Origin: Phaseolus vulgaris
Taxonomy: Eukaryota > Streptophyta > Magnoliopsida > Fabales > Fabaceae
Direction: 5' to 3'
DNA length: 64,000 bases
Assembly: GCF_000499845.2 (NCBI RefSeq)
Contig: NC_023758.2
Span: 17,188,088 to 17,252,087 of the forward strand
Below the pieces are notes generated by a model. That model had not been told where the DNA came from. It made no database searches and worked only from the letters and a program-made list of their open reading frames with translations. Positions 47,230 through 59,279 of this stretch are shown here, piece after piece. The position numbers and the translations under genes were made by a program. Position 1 is the first letter of the stretch, and every line of letters begins with the position of its first letter.

Positions 47230-47540
47230 TCCCTGTGCACGAGCTTATCTACATCGTGAATGTCCTACAAATTTTAGCATCCTTGGAGTATAGCATCGCA
47301 ATGTTCTTGCTCAACAACCTCGCATTCTCTCGCACCTCTGTCATCAAGAACACCGCCTTCTCCTTGGAGTCCAGATCTCACCACTTTATCGTCGTCACGA
47401 ACTCTGACACGAAATCCTCTACCACAACGATGCACGAGGCGACGCAAGCCACCGCACTGGAGATCATGAGTCGCTTCTCCTTGCGATTATTCTTCACGCT
47501 CCTTGCGAAAAATTGCACAACTATGTTAATCGAGACATAG
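47230..47540. other. GC-richer unidentified block inside the CACTA element
   Basis: Distinctly richer in GC than its surroundings, with open frames on both strands (plus 47235-47540, 101 codons; minus about 47520-47385 without stop). No domain was recognised in either. It could be an exon of a second captured gene or of the element's own 5' coding region. Confidence 0.35.
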
Positions 47541-49129
47541 CATGAAGAAAAATGGGGGTTAGGAATGAATTTTCAACACAAATAGATATTAGGGTTGAAC
47601 GGAAAAACGTTGATTGTTAGAAAGAGAAAGGGAAATGCAGAAGAAGGAAACTATAGGTTAGAAGTGAAAAAAAGACAAGTGACCGTTGCTACCGAAAATG
47701 TGAAAAGGAGTAATACTCGCGCGAATGGAAAAGAACGGAGGGAAACAATGTGAATGAGAAAGAGACCCTTAAAGATTTACTATGACAATTTTAATTACAA
47801 TTGACATAATAACTATTTTTAATCTAATTTAAAATAATTACAGTCATAAGTCAAATCAGATTTTTAAAAATAATTAGGAATAAATTAATTTTGGTAACCA
47901 AAAATATTTTAAAAAATAATTGAAAATAATGAGGGAAGGAAAACTTGTTTTTATTCTAAAGGATAATCATGACAGTTGAAAATGACGTATTTTGAAAGAT
48001 AATTGTGACAGTTAATCAAATGACGTATTATATTGTAATTTGTGGTGGTTATTAATAACCACCATATTAAAACTGTCACTTTTTACACGATTTTTTGTAG
48101 TGTAGACGAAAAAAGTTATTGATTTGATTGATGAATTTTAAAATGTATTTAAATTTGTTGAATTTTCTAATTAGCTTTATGGTGGTAAATATATAGTTTC
48201 ATCCTACGGGTTACATTGGTTACCGAACTAGTTTGCAGGGTAAGCATTTGTAATAAAAATAATGTTTTTTAAGTAAGATAATTTAGTTAAATAATTGCTT
48301 CTGTGGTGAAAAAAAAATTAGGCTTCTCCATTAAAATTTATATATTTTTTCATTTTAAATTTTCTTTTACGCTTGATAGTATATTCACCCTCAAATTCTT
48401 ATTCTCTTCTAAATAATTAGAATGAGAATCTACTTAAAATGTCTGAAGATTGTGTAAATTATAAATTAAAGTTTTTTTTATAAAATATGTTTGATAGGAG
48501 ATATATTTTCAAATGTTATTTTTCATTTTGTTTACCAAAAAATTGCTACTTTTGTTTCGATGCAACGGGTCTGCAATAAATGTTCTTTTTTTCTGTGGAT
48601 AAACGTTAGTTTGGTACGACGTCTATTTTCAAACACAGTTTCTTTTATTTTATTTTTCTGCTAAACAAAACCTTTCGTTGCATTTTTAATTTCCATATTC
48701 GGGTTGATAACAAAAATAGAGGAAAATAAAGATGAGATAGAGAAAATTAAATTAAACCATACTATTTCTAATCATTATATCATTCTATATAAATTGAAAT
48801 TGCTGAAATGTTTAATCTCATCTTGTTTTATATCTTTATTATTTATTTAGATAAAATCAGTTATTATTTATTAATTTTATACTACGAAATTATTTTTTAT
48901 TTCTCATAACAAAAGCTGTTAACTATAAATATTTAAATAATAAAATGATAAACTTTTCTTTTAGTTTACTTTTGTTTTCCGACGATAAATATGCACCATC
49001 TTTTGAAAAATAAATTATAAAAAATAAAATAAACCTATCTACAAAAAGTAAATTAGTTAAAAAAAATTCTATAGTTTATTAAAACTTCTCTTCATTTTTT
49101 TACTTTTTTAGAAATATTTATATATCATT

Positions 49130-49225
49130 GTTATATGATATGATATTATATTATTTTATATTATATTGTATAATGTTATATTATATTGTATAATATTATG
49201 TTATATTATATTATATTATTACTTT
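49130..49225. repeat. ATATT microsatellite
   Basis: Irregular runs of TTATA and TATATTG over about 95 bases, low complexity. Confidence 0.7.
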
Positions 49226-50010
49226 TTGATGAATTTTTTCTGGAAAAATAAAAATAATTTTACAAGAATTTGAGGGAAGTAAACATTTATTTATTTTGAA
49301 GACATTTCATTTTTTTACCGTAGATTATTTCTTACGAGTTTATCGCTTCAATTTTCATAAATTAAATCTTTAAATATTTATAAAAATAAATATATTATCT
49401 GGAATATAAAATTAAAAGTAGACAATAAAATGGCCAAGTATATTTTTAAAATAAATAAATTGCAAAAAAAAGAGATAAAATTCTCTGATATTAACTATTT
49501 CAATGAAATGATAAAAATATTATAGTAACTTGTTTATGAATTTACAAGTATTTTATTTATGAAGCGCAAATCTTAATTATTAATCACGTTCATAGATATT
49601 ACTTGTAGCACCCAATAATACATTTAACTACTACAATATAAGTTTTGCATATTTCTATACAAGTTTAGAGCTTTTCAAAACATTTCACATTATTAAGATT
49701 TATAGAAATATAAACATTTATAATTCATAGTTCAAACAAAACTCTAAAGCCTTTTAGGCTCTCCTGCACCTATATGATCGCATGCTCGTGTACATAGTAC
49801 CGTCATCGCAGTTCATACACAAACAAACACATTGAATGGTAAGTTATCGAAATAAAGTTTTGACTCACAAAAATATATGTAAAATAACTAATTTGATTAG
49901 TAATTCATAACTAATTTAGTTTATTTTTTACTCAAATATTGTCATACAAAATCCAAATATCAATCACAATAATTTGATTTATTTCAATCCACATTACTTT
50001 GATTTTATTT

Positions 50011-50224
50011 CAATCATACTTTTATGACATCAAGTTCATATCATTCACATACAACACATATCATTCACATACAATGCATATCACTCATACATACATCATT
50101 TAATCATATTTTTATGACATCAAGTTCATGCAAGCTTTCATCCATCACATAGAGCACATATCATTCACATACAACACATACCATTCACATACAATGCATA
50201 TCACTCATACATACATCATTTAAG
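50011..50224. repeat. Direct duplication of about 90-120 bp
   Basis: AATCATA.TTTTATGACATCAAGTTCAT starts at about 50011 and again at 50102. Both copies continue with ATCATTCACATACAACACAT and CACTCATACATACATCATTT. The second copy carries an extra segment of about 30 bp. Confidence 0.75.
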
Positions 50225-50692
50225 ATTTCTCAAATCAAATAGATGTATATTTCAAATTCATACTCATATAAACTCATAATCAAATTCAGTTTAACTAACT
50301 TTATAACCTAACGTGCACTATATTAGCTTGTTATTTAAATCAACTATCTAAAGTTCTATTAAAAAAACATAGATAACTTTCCTTACCTGTAATTTCTTAT
50401 CCCGAGAAAATTCTGTTCAGATAGGGAAACCACCCTAAAATTTAGGAACTTAAAATAAGTTATTTAAACATTACCTTTTAGTATGTGATAAAACAAGTTG
50501 AAAGAAACACTTTTCTCAACTATTTCCGTCAAAATTGATGACTAAAACCTAAACAAAAATATAAAATAAAGAATTTAAAGTAAAAATAAATTTATTCTAT
50601 TTGAAAAATGACATTTTAGTGTACTCAATATATAAAATATACAAGGGTAATGCCAACAACTATATTATAGTATATCGTGATGTTTATAGTCA

Positions 50693-50880
50693 CTACAAGA
50701 AAATCATTAAATAGAAACCAATTTTAGAGACAAAAAATAATTAGTTGCTATAGCGATTAAATTATAGACAATTTTAGAGACTAAAAAAATTATTGGTTTC
50801 TAAATTAGTTTCTATTATTGATAAATAGTTTATAAATTGGTATCTAATTAGCTACTGAGGTTTTTGCTAACAAATTTAGA
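50693..50880. mobile_element. Single CACTA-type end
   Basis: CACTACAAGAAAATC at 50693 is a standard CACTA terminus, followed by repeats of AATTTTAGAGACAAAAAATAA and AATTGGTTTCTA-like units. The partner end was not found. It directly abuts the truncated end of the Ty3 pol relic, so a deletion or insertion joined the two. Confidence 0.5.
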
Positions 50881-50882
50881 AT

Positions 50883-53800
50883 CTAAAGTATTACTTTAGC
50901 TGCCATTGTCCTAACTCTTGAATGAGTGTCGCAAACTCCTTCGTGTAGTTCGAGTATGACATAGGCTGCCTGGTCAGGTGTGAGGCATTCGAGGAGTGGG
51001 TGAGTATAACCTCGTCGATAGAGTTCTTCATCTATTAGCACAAACCGGGCTGCCTGTTGCTTCATTGTCTTCTCGGAATGCTCTCCGCAAGTTCCCTCGA
51101 TAAAAAATCGTTTAATAGGTGTCATCTAGTTCAACTCAGTTTTGGTCGCCATGCATTCCTCTAAACCCACACTAGGATTGGTCAATGTGACATGAATGAT
51201 CGACCAATGTAGTCCTTTTTTCCTAGTTGTTGTCAGCAGGGAGAGTGTGTCTGCTCGCGTGTTTTGTTCTTGTCTTATGTGATGGATAGTTACTTTGGAA
51301 AAAATTTGAAGTAAGTTTTTCACGAAATGATAGTATTGTTGCAACAATGTTTCCTAGACTTCGAACTCATCCTTCAGCTGGCCGACCACCAGTTGAGAGT
51401 CGCTCTTGCACAGTTGCTGCTTTACGTCCAAATCAATAGCAAGGTTGAGACGAACTATAATGGCTTCGTATTCTTCCTGATTATTCAAGGCTTTGAAGTC
51501 AAATTTCAAAGCCTGTTCAATGAGGATGTCTCCTGGCCCCTCTAGTACTACTCTCGCGCCTCATGATTTGCTGTTAGAGGAGCCATAAAAGTATAGGGTC
51601 CATAGTGTGCCCTTTTCTTTGGTCGGCCGAGTACTGAGCTCCTCTGCAAAATCATCCAAGGCTTAGGATTTGATTCCTCCCCTGGTTTGATATTGGATGT
51701 GGAATTCGGATAAATCCACGACCCATCCTATTACCCGTCCCGCCAAGTCGGGTTTTGCCAGTATCTTCATGATAGGGTAGTCCGTTCTGACCAGGATTTG
51801 GTGATTCTGAAAATACATTTGCATCTGTCGTGCGATTATCACCAGTGCCAATGCAAATTTTTCAATCGTTTGATATCGAAACTAGGCTCCATATTTGTCA
51901 GTAGATAAGTCGTTCTTCGGTGTCTATCTCTTGAACTAGCACCGCACTGATAGTGTCTTCTGACACGACTAGATATACCACTATCAGTTCCTCGATAGTC
52001 GATTTTTAAATAACTGGAGGGGATGCCAAACATTTGTCCGTCCACTTAAAGTTGGACGCTTTCCGTAGAAGTTATACGATGGACTTGGTCCGTTCTACCA
52101 GCTTGGGCACGAATCTTGATAGGGTTGTTAGGCGATCAATCAACCTTTGTGTCTCTTTTACACTGGTGGGGCTGCACATTTCAACGATTGCCTTACATTT
52201 CTCTGGGTTGGCTTCTATGCCATGATGAGTGAGCATGAACCCTAAGAACTTCCCTCCTTCTACCCCGAACGCACACTTGTCAGGATTGAGGCACAACTGG
52301 TAGCGGCGTAGGGCTCGAAATACCTCTTGTAAGTCTAAAGTATGTTGTTCGAACTAGTCGGACTTGAAAACAATGTCATCTACGTAGACTTCAACACTTC
52401 TTGCGATCATGTCTTGGAAGACAGAGTCCATCAGCCGTTGGTACGTGGCTCCAGTGGGGCTGCACATTTCAACGATTGCCTTACATTTCTCTGGGTTGGC
52501 TTCTATGCCATGATGAGTGAGCATGAACCCTAAGAACTTCCCTCCTTCTACCCCGAACGCACACTTGTCAGGATTGAGGCACAACTGGTAGCGGCGTAGG
52601 GCTCGAAATACCTCTTGTAAGTCTAAAGTATGTTGTTCGAACTAGTCGGACTTGAAAACAATGTCATCTACGTAGACTTCAACACTTCTTGCGATCATGT
52701 CTTGGAAGACAAAGTCCATCAGCCGTTGGTACGTGGCTCCAGTGGGGCTGCACATTTCAACGATTGCCTTACATTTCTCTGGGTTGGCTTCTATGCCATG
52801 ATGAGTGAGCATGAACCCTAAAAACTTCCCTCCTTCTACCCCGAACGCACACTTGTCAGGATTGAGGCACAACTGGTAGCGGCGTAGGGCTCGAAATACC
52901 TATTGTAAGTCTAAAGTATGTTGTTCGAACTAGTCGGACTTGAAAACAATGTCATCTACGTAGACTTCAACACTTCTTGCGACCATGTCTTGGAAGACAT
53001 AGTCCATCAGCCGTTGGTACGTGGCTCCAGTGTGTTTTTAGGCCAAAGGGCATGATTTCATAGTAGAAGTTGTCTGTGTCGGTCCTGAAGGCTATTTTTT
53101 CTTTGTCCCCCATATGCATTTGTATTTGGTTATATCCTGAATATGCGTCGAGGAAGCTTAAGATGTTATGACCGGCAGCTCCGTCGACAAGTCGGTCGAT
53201 AGTCGGTAGGGGGTACAAATCTTTGGGACACGCTTTATTAAGATTCTTATAGTCTACGTACATTCGCCATTTACCGTTAGATTTTTGGACCATCACGATG
53301 TTGGCCAACCAGGTCGTCTAGTGTGCTTTTTGGATGAATCTGATTTTTAACAATTTTTCGGCTTCTTTTCGGGCGGCCTCACGTCTTTCTTCGCTGAGCT
53401 TCCTTTTCTTTTGAGCGATTGGTCTAGCCTCTTTGTAGATGGACAGGCGGTGTGATGACATCGGGACTCACTCCCGGGATGTCAGCAGTTGTCCAGGCAA
53501 AGAGATCGGCATTATTCATCAACGTGCTGCTAATGGACCGTCTGTCGTCTGATTTCAAGGATGACCCAATATATGTTTTATGTTCGTCATCACTGAGGGC
53601 CAGAGGTTCAAGATCTTCGCCTGCTTCCATGCGGACGTCGTCCAGTCGAGGATCCAAGTCTACCAGTGCCATCATGTGATCCGTTATTTCTCTTTTTTGA
53701 GGGTTTTCAAGCGCCTGGCCTTCCCATTCTTGAGATCGGCCCCGTGGTGAAGTTTTGTATAGTCGTCTGGTAGGTTCGATTTTTAGACTTGTGGCATAGC

Positions 53801-54222
53801 ATTCACGCACGAAATTTTGATCCACATGGACTATGGCAATGTGTCCAGTTGCGGATGGAAATTTCATGGCCAAGTGAGGGGTGGAGACTATATCCTTGAG
53901 GCGGTTTATGGACGACCGATCGAGTAGTATGTTGTATGAGGTGTTGGCATTTACTAACAAGTATCGAATCTTTATAGTCTTCGCCAAGCTTCCTTCTTCC
54001 CCGAACGTGGTATATAAGTCGATGTAGCCCTGGGTATCTACTCTTTTTCCTGAAAATCCAACGATTTGTTCTTCATAAGGTTGGATTTCTGAGTCAAGAA
54101 TTTTCATTTTGCGAAATGTTTTCCAGTAGAGAATGTCTATTGAGCTGCCTTGGTCAACTAGGATTTTGGTGATTGCGAATTTATCTATCTCCACGATTAT
54201 TACCATGGGATCATTTTGGGTT
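50883..54222 (-). pseudogene. Ty3/gypsy pol relic with triplicated RT segment
   Basis: Minus-strand order: aspartic protease at about 54206-53900 (LVDQGSSIDILYW); linker with LFAWTTADIPGVSPD (near 53470); RT from 53308 with SNGKWRMYVDYKNLNKACPK, LSFLDAYSGYNQI and MPFGLK; three tandem copies of the YVDD-containing RT segment (53029-52166); RT end (QRLIDRLTTLSRFVPK); RNase H at about 51851-51130 (RTDYPIMKILAKP, WVVDLSEFHIQY); and a piece of the integrase zinc-binding region (51125-50883). Stops and frameshifts separate these blocks. No gag or LTR was found. Motifs suggest the Tat/Ogre-like side of plant Ty3 elements, with moderate certainty. Confidence 0.85.
52166..53029 (-). repeat. Three tandem 288-bp units within the RT domain
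   Basis: Units 52166-52453, 52454-52741 and 52742-53029 are almost identical: one difference between the first two and about four against the third. Each encodes, on the minus strand, 96 codons from ATYQRLMD through YVDDIVFKSD to HHGIEANPEK and VEMCSPT. The unit length is a multiple of three, so the frame is kept across unit junctions. All three share the same TAG stop right after FKSD. The residue before VFQDM is Ser, Phe or Tyr in the three copies; Tyr (third unit, upstream in the coding sense) is the usual one. Confidence 0.93.
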
Positions 54223-54794
54223 GTGTCGATCGCAGTAAAATCAAATTTTCAAAATCTGAACTGGATAAAACCAAAGGTTTGTAATTTTTGTCTTTCTCTT
54301 TTCATTGTTTATCAATATTAACTTTTACTTTTTATTGAATTATAGTGTAATAAACAACCAGGAAGTTATGAGTGTGAGTGACTATTACATTATGCAATGG
54401 ATGGTTACCATTGTAAGAGTAGGTCTTAAAAGTGATTGGCATGAGGTAACATGATGCTAAATTATTTTTATAATTATTTAACATATATGTATCTTAAAAC
54501 TAATTTATGTTAACCTTATTTTGTAATGCAGTTCTTTACGGATGAGCGACCAATGTCTTCGAAAGCCATAGCATATGTGAGACATTCTTGGTCCACATAT
54601 TTCCTAAATTTTTATAACTCATGAATAGTGTAGGAATTAGATAGATAGATAAAGATATATTATTAGTGTTTGTAATACATTTTTATCGATATATAAAATT
54701 TGATTATCTGAATTTATGTATTTGTCTGGCTGGGTTATAATTGGACATGTCAATTTATATGAGAATTAACATTAAATAGATTGTACTAAAAAAA
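54223..54794. other. AT-rich intergenic DNA
   Basis: No gene or transposon terminus recognised between the pol relic and the CACTA-like relic. Confidence 0.4.
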
Positions 54795-55101
54795 CAATCA
54801 TATACTACGACGACTATTTACCATAGCTGCATTCTTAAATCCAACGCAGAGATTTATAAATGCGGCTATGGTAAATAGCCGCATTCGTAAATGTATTACT
54901 CCTCCCTCCTAAAAATCATTCAGAAACATATAAGAATGCGACTATTTACCATAGCCGCATTTATAAATTACATTTACGAATGCGGCTAAATAGTCGTCTT
55001 CTTATCTATTGGATTTAAGACTATGTGTACATCAAATGCGACTATAAGCTGCCGTTTTAAATTAAAAATAATCGTCATCTTTTAACCTTTCTGCATCAGT
55101 G
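54795..55101. mobile_element. CACTA-like relic related to the 8910-9831 element
   Basis: Contains direct and inverted copies of GCGGCTATGGTAAATAGCCG and GACTATTTACCATAGCCGC, close to the subterminal repeats of the element at 8910. It ends with TTTCTGCATCAGTG (reverse complement CACTGATGCAGAAA), resembling CACTAGTGCAGAAA. The left terminus and target duplication were not identified. Confidence 0.55.
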
Positions 55102-56353
55102 ACTAGACGTGAGTAACTATTTCTTTCCTTAAATCTTTTGCTTTGCATGTTATTCTACTATTTAACTAACTAAAAGGAAGAAAGAAAAAAATAAAACTAG
55201 TTTTTTTACAAAGAATATTTTCAAATCCTACATTGTATGTTTATTTATTTGTATGTTTATTTATATGTTTACCTGACAACACATTAATAGACAATACCTA
55301 CGAAAAACTACAAAATTTTAAAAAAACAATCCAACCACCCATTTTCTTTGTGTTATTTCCTATTGACAATAAATTAATCTCCTAAATATTTTAAGACTAA
55401 CAAAAAAGTTGGTTCTAATTATATTTTTTCGAGAGAAAAATTATCTTTAAATAAATATTATTTTGTATAATAACTAGCAACTAAAGATATAGTTTCTATT
55501 TGAAATAATAAAAACTATTTTAGAGAATAATGTTTTGATTTAAAATAGTTTTAACCTAGTTAAAATATAATGAATAAATATGTTTTTCTCTAAATTAAGT
55601 TATATTTAATTATGGTTTTATAGTGTTTTAATGAAATGTTTTGTTAGCTTATTAACTGATTGATTTATTTGCTAGCTTTAATTTAAAATAGGCCTTTAAA
55701 AAAATTGCAACACTTTGTTAGACTATTAAACATCTCATGGTAGGGTTGAAGAAAAAAGGCATGTGAGAAACAAACGGATTAAACCAACTTTTATAAATAA
55801 AAACCCAACTTGACACAAGTCTTATAAGTCATAACACATTTATATGTCTATATGCAATATAGAGTTGAATATCATATTTAGCATGAAACATAAAATTGAC
55901 CAATTTGACGAGAACTGAGTGCGTGTTTTCCATATATCCTATTATCTTGAAATTAATCATGATATTTTTGTGGATTGAATTATATATATATGTAAGAAAG
56001 AAAAAAAAAAGATTATTTTGTTATAACAAATTCAAATTTTGAATGTGTTTTTAAACTTTATTTGCCGAGATAAAACATTGATCTTCATTTAGGATTCTAA
56101 ATAGTCAAACGTATGAAGGTGTAAAGAAAACAAATGTAAAAATCATAGGTCCAAAATTATTGCGAATAGACTATATCGTCTTAACATGTACTCACACATA
56201 TTCTAAGAAGGAAAAGAAAAAGAAAACTAAGAATTTTACTAATTTTTTTCTTTACATACATATACACCAAGAAACAATATTCAATCGTTAGCAAAATCAA
56301 CACCACCTTACTTTGGTAATTTTGATTTGGATCTATTTGCAATGAAATATTGT
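55102..56353. other. Intergenic, includes 3' region of the NIP gene
   Basis: AT-rich. The right part, adjacent to 56354, is the 3' untranslated region of the aquaporin gene (minus strand). Nothing else was recognised. Confidence 0.5.
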
Positions 56354-57681
56354 CTATCGAAAGCTTTTAGATGCTATTTGAAGTATTATTGAATTGGAGC
56401 CAATATCCCTAAGTGGTTTATCAGTGTGTCTAATCAAGTTATAACATGTGGCACCAAGTAACGCACCAACAAATGGTCCAACTATATAAACCCAAAATCC
56501 ACTGTAAACATGCATCACCAAAGCAGGTCCAAGGCTTCTTGCTGGGTTCATAGAAGCTCCTGACACAGGTCTGCATGCCATTATCAAACTCCACTCAAAT
56601 ATACAGTTTTACCAAATTAAATAACCCTAATAAAAAACTTTCATCTTCATGAGAAAATTTACCCAGCAACGAAGACGTCTACCATAACTGTCAAACCAAC
56701 AACAACCCCTCCAAATTTTCCAATCTGTTAAGACACATGAATTTGCATCATTTTCACATGTTAATAGCAGAACGAGAAATGAAGATAAGGGTGTTATTTG
56801 TTAATTGGAAGAAGAAGAAGAAGAAGAAATGAATAATGAAGAAGTGATTTGGTTTGAAGGGTAATAGGAATAGAATGAAAGGAAAGAGTATACTAACCGC
56901 TCTTCTATCCGTTGAAACCGCAGAGACAACGAACATTAAGAGAAATGTTGCTATTAACTCAAAAATAAGAGATTGAACATGACCTCCTGCTGGTTTTGTT
57001 CCAAAATAAGATTCATCGTCTATTTCAAGGAGAAGGTACAATGTCCCACTAGCAAGTAAAGATCCTAATACTTGCGCAATAAAATACAAAGGCACCTGCA
57101 ACATTATGCATCAAACTACTCATTAAACTCATTTCTTAAAACCATTTAGTCTTCATAGGTATTCTAGATTTTCAATTTAGTTCCTATAAATGAATTTGAA
57201 GGCAACTAAAATGCAGGAAATACATGCCATTTTAAAAGGGATAAAACGATAGATAGCAAAGCTGAGAGTGACTGCTGGATTGAAATGAGCACCAGAGACG
57301 TGAGCAAGAGAATAAACCAAGATGGTTACTGTTAAACCCCACACTATGCAAACTCCAGGAAATGTTATTTGCCCTTTAGTCTTTTCTGAATTATTATGAA
57401 TCACAGAGCAACACCCAGCAAATATTAAGAAATATGTCCCTATCAACTCTGCAAGTACCTGTTACATAAACATTTTTTTCTTTAGTTCTTTCTCTCATCG
57501 TCACCAACAATTAACCCCATGCAACATCGCAACATCAATCAAATATACACATTCATTTCAATTTAGTTATGCACATATATAATAATTACATCCATGTATG
57601 TACCTTCTGTATAATCTGAACTACCGTAGGAGAACCACAAAAGCCAGTATCACAGTCTTCTATTCTTCCACTTCCTTCCAT
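56354..57681 (-). CDS. NIP-type aquaporin (nodulin-26-like), five exons
   Basis: Model of 261 residues with minus-strand exons 57681-57604, 57458-57228, 57095-56898, 56724-56663 and 56570-56354. The frame is continuous, and the start [10 protein letters not shown] is the first ATG. It is an integral membrane channel of six helices. The first NPA motif is [10 protein letters not shown] (N86-P87-A88) and the second is [10 protein letters not shown] (N198-P199-A200-R201). W66 (VWGLTV), a valine in VVVGLT (176-178), A83 and R201 suggest the W-V-A-R selectivity filter of NIP subgroup I, associated with water, glycerol and small uncharged solutes such as metalloid acids. FCGSP and [18 protein letters not shown] match the NIP N-terminal helix. 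The N-terminus is short for the family. Intron 2 has a GC donor (ATG|GCATGT), and no nearby GT keeps the frame without adding residues; Met105 stands where Gln or another polar residue is more common. A TATAAATA lies about 190 bases upstream. Neighbours are transposons. Confidence 0.88.
57096..57227 (-). other. Probable GC-AG intron of the NIP gene
   Basis: The exon ends AAAATG, the intron begins GCATGTAT and ends TTGCAG, joining FIPFKM to [12 protein letters not shown] in phase 0 as in relatives. The GT two bases downstream shifts the frame. A GT 21 bases downstream keeps the frame but adds ACISCIL and is a poor donor. Confidence 0.65.
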
Positions 57682-58879
57682 TTTTGCAAACCTAAATTAC
57701 AATAAACCTTTCGTTTCTCTTAATTACCATCATTTCTTTTCTTTTGGTGGAGATGAGTTTCTGTATTTAGAAGATAGTTTCTACATGCAATCAAGGCATA
57801 CTAATTAATATATGAACGTGGATATTGGTGGTTTAGCTGTTTTCAGGAGAAACCAATGAATCTGTTTTCTATATTTATAAGTTCTCTCTATAGATATAGG
57901 TTTCCGAAGAAGCTTATAACTTAGGATGAATCAAATATAATGGCATGTTACATTAATTTAACCATGGCCCATCAAAACTCAATCAAGCATTACCATATTT
58001 ATTTAATTTCATTAAAAAATAGTTTCAAAGGGAGCATAGCACATGCACAAGGAAAATAATGATAGACTGTGTCCTAATCAGTTCTAGATCCAAGTACACA
58101 TCATAAAGTCAAGATCTAAATTCAAACCCAAGTGCAACAACTTACGTAATAAAGTCATGATATAGTCACACTAAAACTGCATTATTCGTTGAAGAATCAA
58201 CCTTGTGGTCACTACTGCTTTTTGTTTATATATTTTTGCACAAACTGGTGTCTCTTTTATCAGTAAAAGGTTAAATGAAATGATGAACCACTCTTTATAT
58301 ATTTGTAATTTAATATTGGGTTATATTCTCAAATGGAATTCAAAGGCAAATAATTGCAACAAACTGACAGCGGCATACATGCGGTCTCCTAACCAATATG
58401 GTGTAATTTTATTGTAAAATCACTTAAATAAACAATTTTAAAAAAAAAATACTCATATGGATAAATCATGTTAGTATGACACAATTTTATTATGAAGAAA
58501 TTAGGCAAGCATGCGATGATTTTAAATGAATTTGTATCATTCCTAATCAAATTTAGTTGTTTTTATATTATATGAAGTTATGCATCATTTACACGACTTC
58601 TTCTGCATGAGATTTTATTTTTTACTTTTTGATATATAGTTTGTTATATTATTATTTATATTAGGTATAATTATTTTTTTTCCCTATAATTATGATTATT
58701 AAAAAATTCAATTTCATCTTATTGTTTTTTAAAATATATTTAAGTTGTTCTCTTTAATTTTAAACTAACAACGTTACATTAAGTGTAAATGTAATATGTT
58801 TTAGACATAGAAGAAAGTGCAATGGCCCCAGTTCCGCAAATCCCTTCCTCCGGCGCACCATAGTATCTCACTATCACCG
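57682..58879. other. NIP upstream region and intergenic DNA
   Basis: The minus-strand TATAAATA at 57872-57879 is a candidate TATA box for the NIP gene. The rest is AT-rich with no gene; the ORF at 58205-58417 lacks recognisable features. Confidence 0.45.
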
Positions 58880-58884
58880 CCAAG

Positions 58885-59200
58885 TGTTGATTTTGGCTTA
58901 ATCCCAAGTCCCACATCGGTGGATTCATTGTTTGGAAAGGAGGTTTGAGGGTTATAAATTAAACTCTTCTCCTTCACTGTTATATATCCCAATTTGTAAT
59001 ATTTTCTCTCAAAATAATAAAAGCGTGTTTTTGCTGTGCTCGGAGTTTAGGCTAAACAGGCCGAACTCCGTTAACAATTTTCGGGTGTGTTTTTTCCCCT
59101 TTATCTCTTTTATTATTCCGCTTTATTTATTCAATATTATTTGTCGGGTAGCTCTATTAGGGTTTTGTTTTAGTGGGAAAATTACCCGTTTTTCCCAACA
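58885..59200 (+). repeat. 5' LTR of the copia element
   Basis: 316 bp, TG...CA, containing AATAATAAAAGC near 59015 as a possible polyadenylation region and a short palindromic GGAGTTTAGGC...GCCGAACTCC segment. Confidence 0.9.
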
Positions 59201-59279
59201 AGTGGTATCAAGAGCCGAAGGTTCGCATTGGGTTGTTTGAAATTATTTGTAATATTGAATATTATATTTTGAGTTTGTA

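Larger units (their letters stand above)
44163..48105 (-). mobile_element. CACTA transposon carrying captured host-gene exons
   Basis: The element spans 44166-48102 (3937 bp). It begins CACTACAAAAAAAAGTG and ends CGATTTTTTGTAGTG. It is flanked by an exact 3-bp duplication TAG (44163-44165 and 48103-48105). Subterminal regions hold many GTGGCGGTTTT and AACCGCCAC repeats on the left and GTGGTGGTTATTAATAACCACCA on the right. No transposase catalytic core was recognised, so it is probably non-autonomous. It contains four exons of a captured host gene (45380-46372), a short exon-like remnant (44765-44839) and an unidentified GC-richer block (about 47230-47540). Confidence 0.85.
48106..50692. other. 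AT-rich intergenic DNA with simple repeats
   Basis: No gene. Contains an ATATT-type microsatellite at about 49130-49225 and a direct duplication at 50011-50224. Confidence 0.5.

Noticed and set aside
52034..52821. Plus-strand ORFs of 63 codons repeated every 288 bases
   Set aside because: Antisense translations of the triplicated RT segment.
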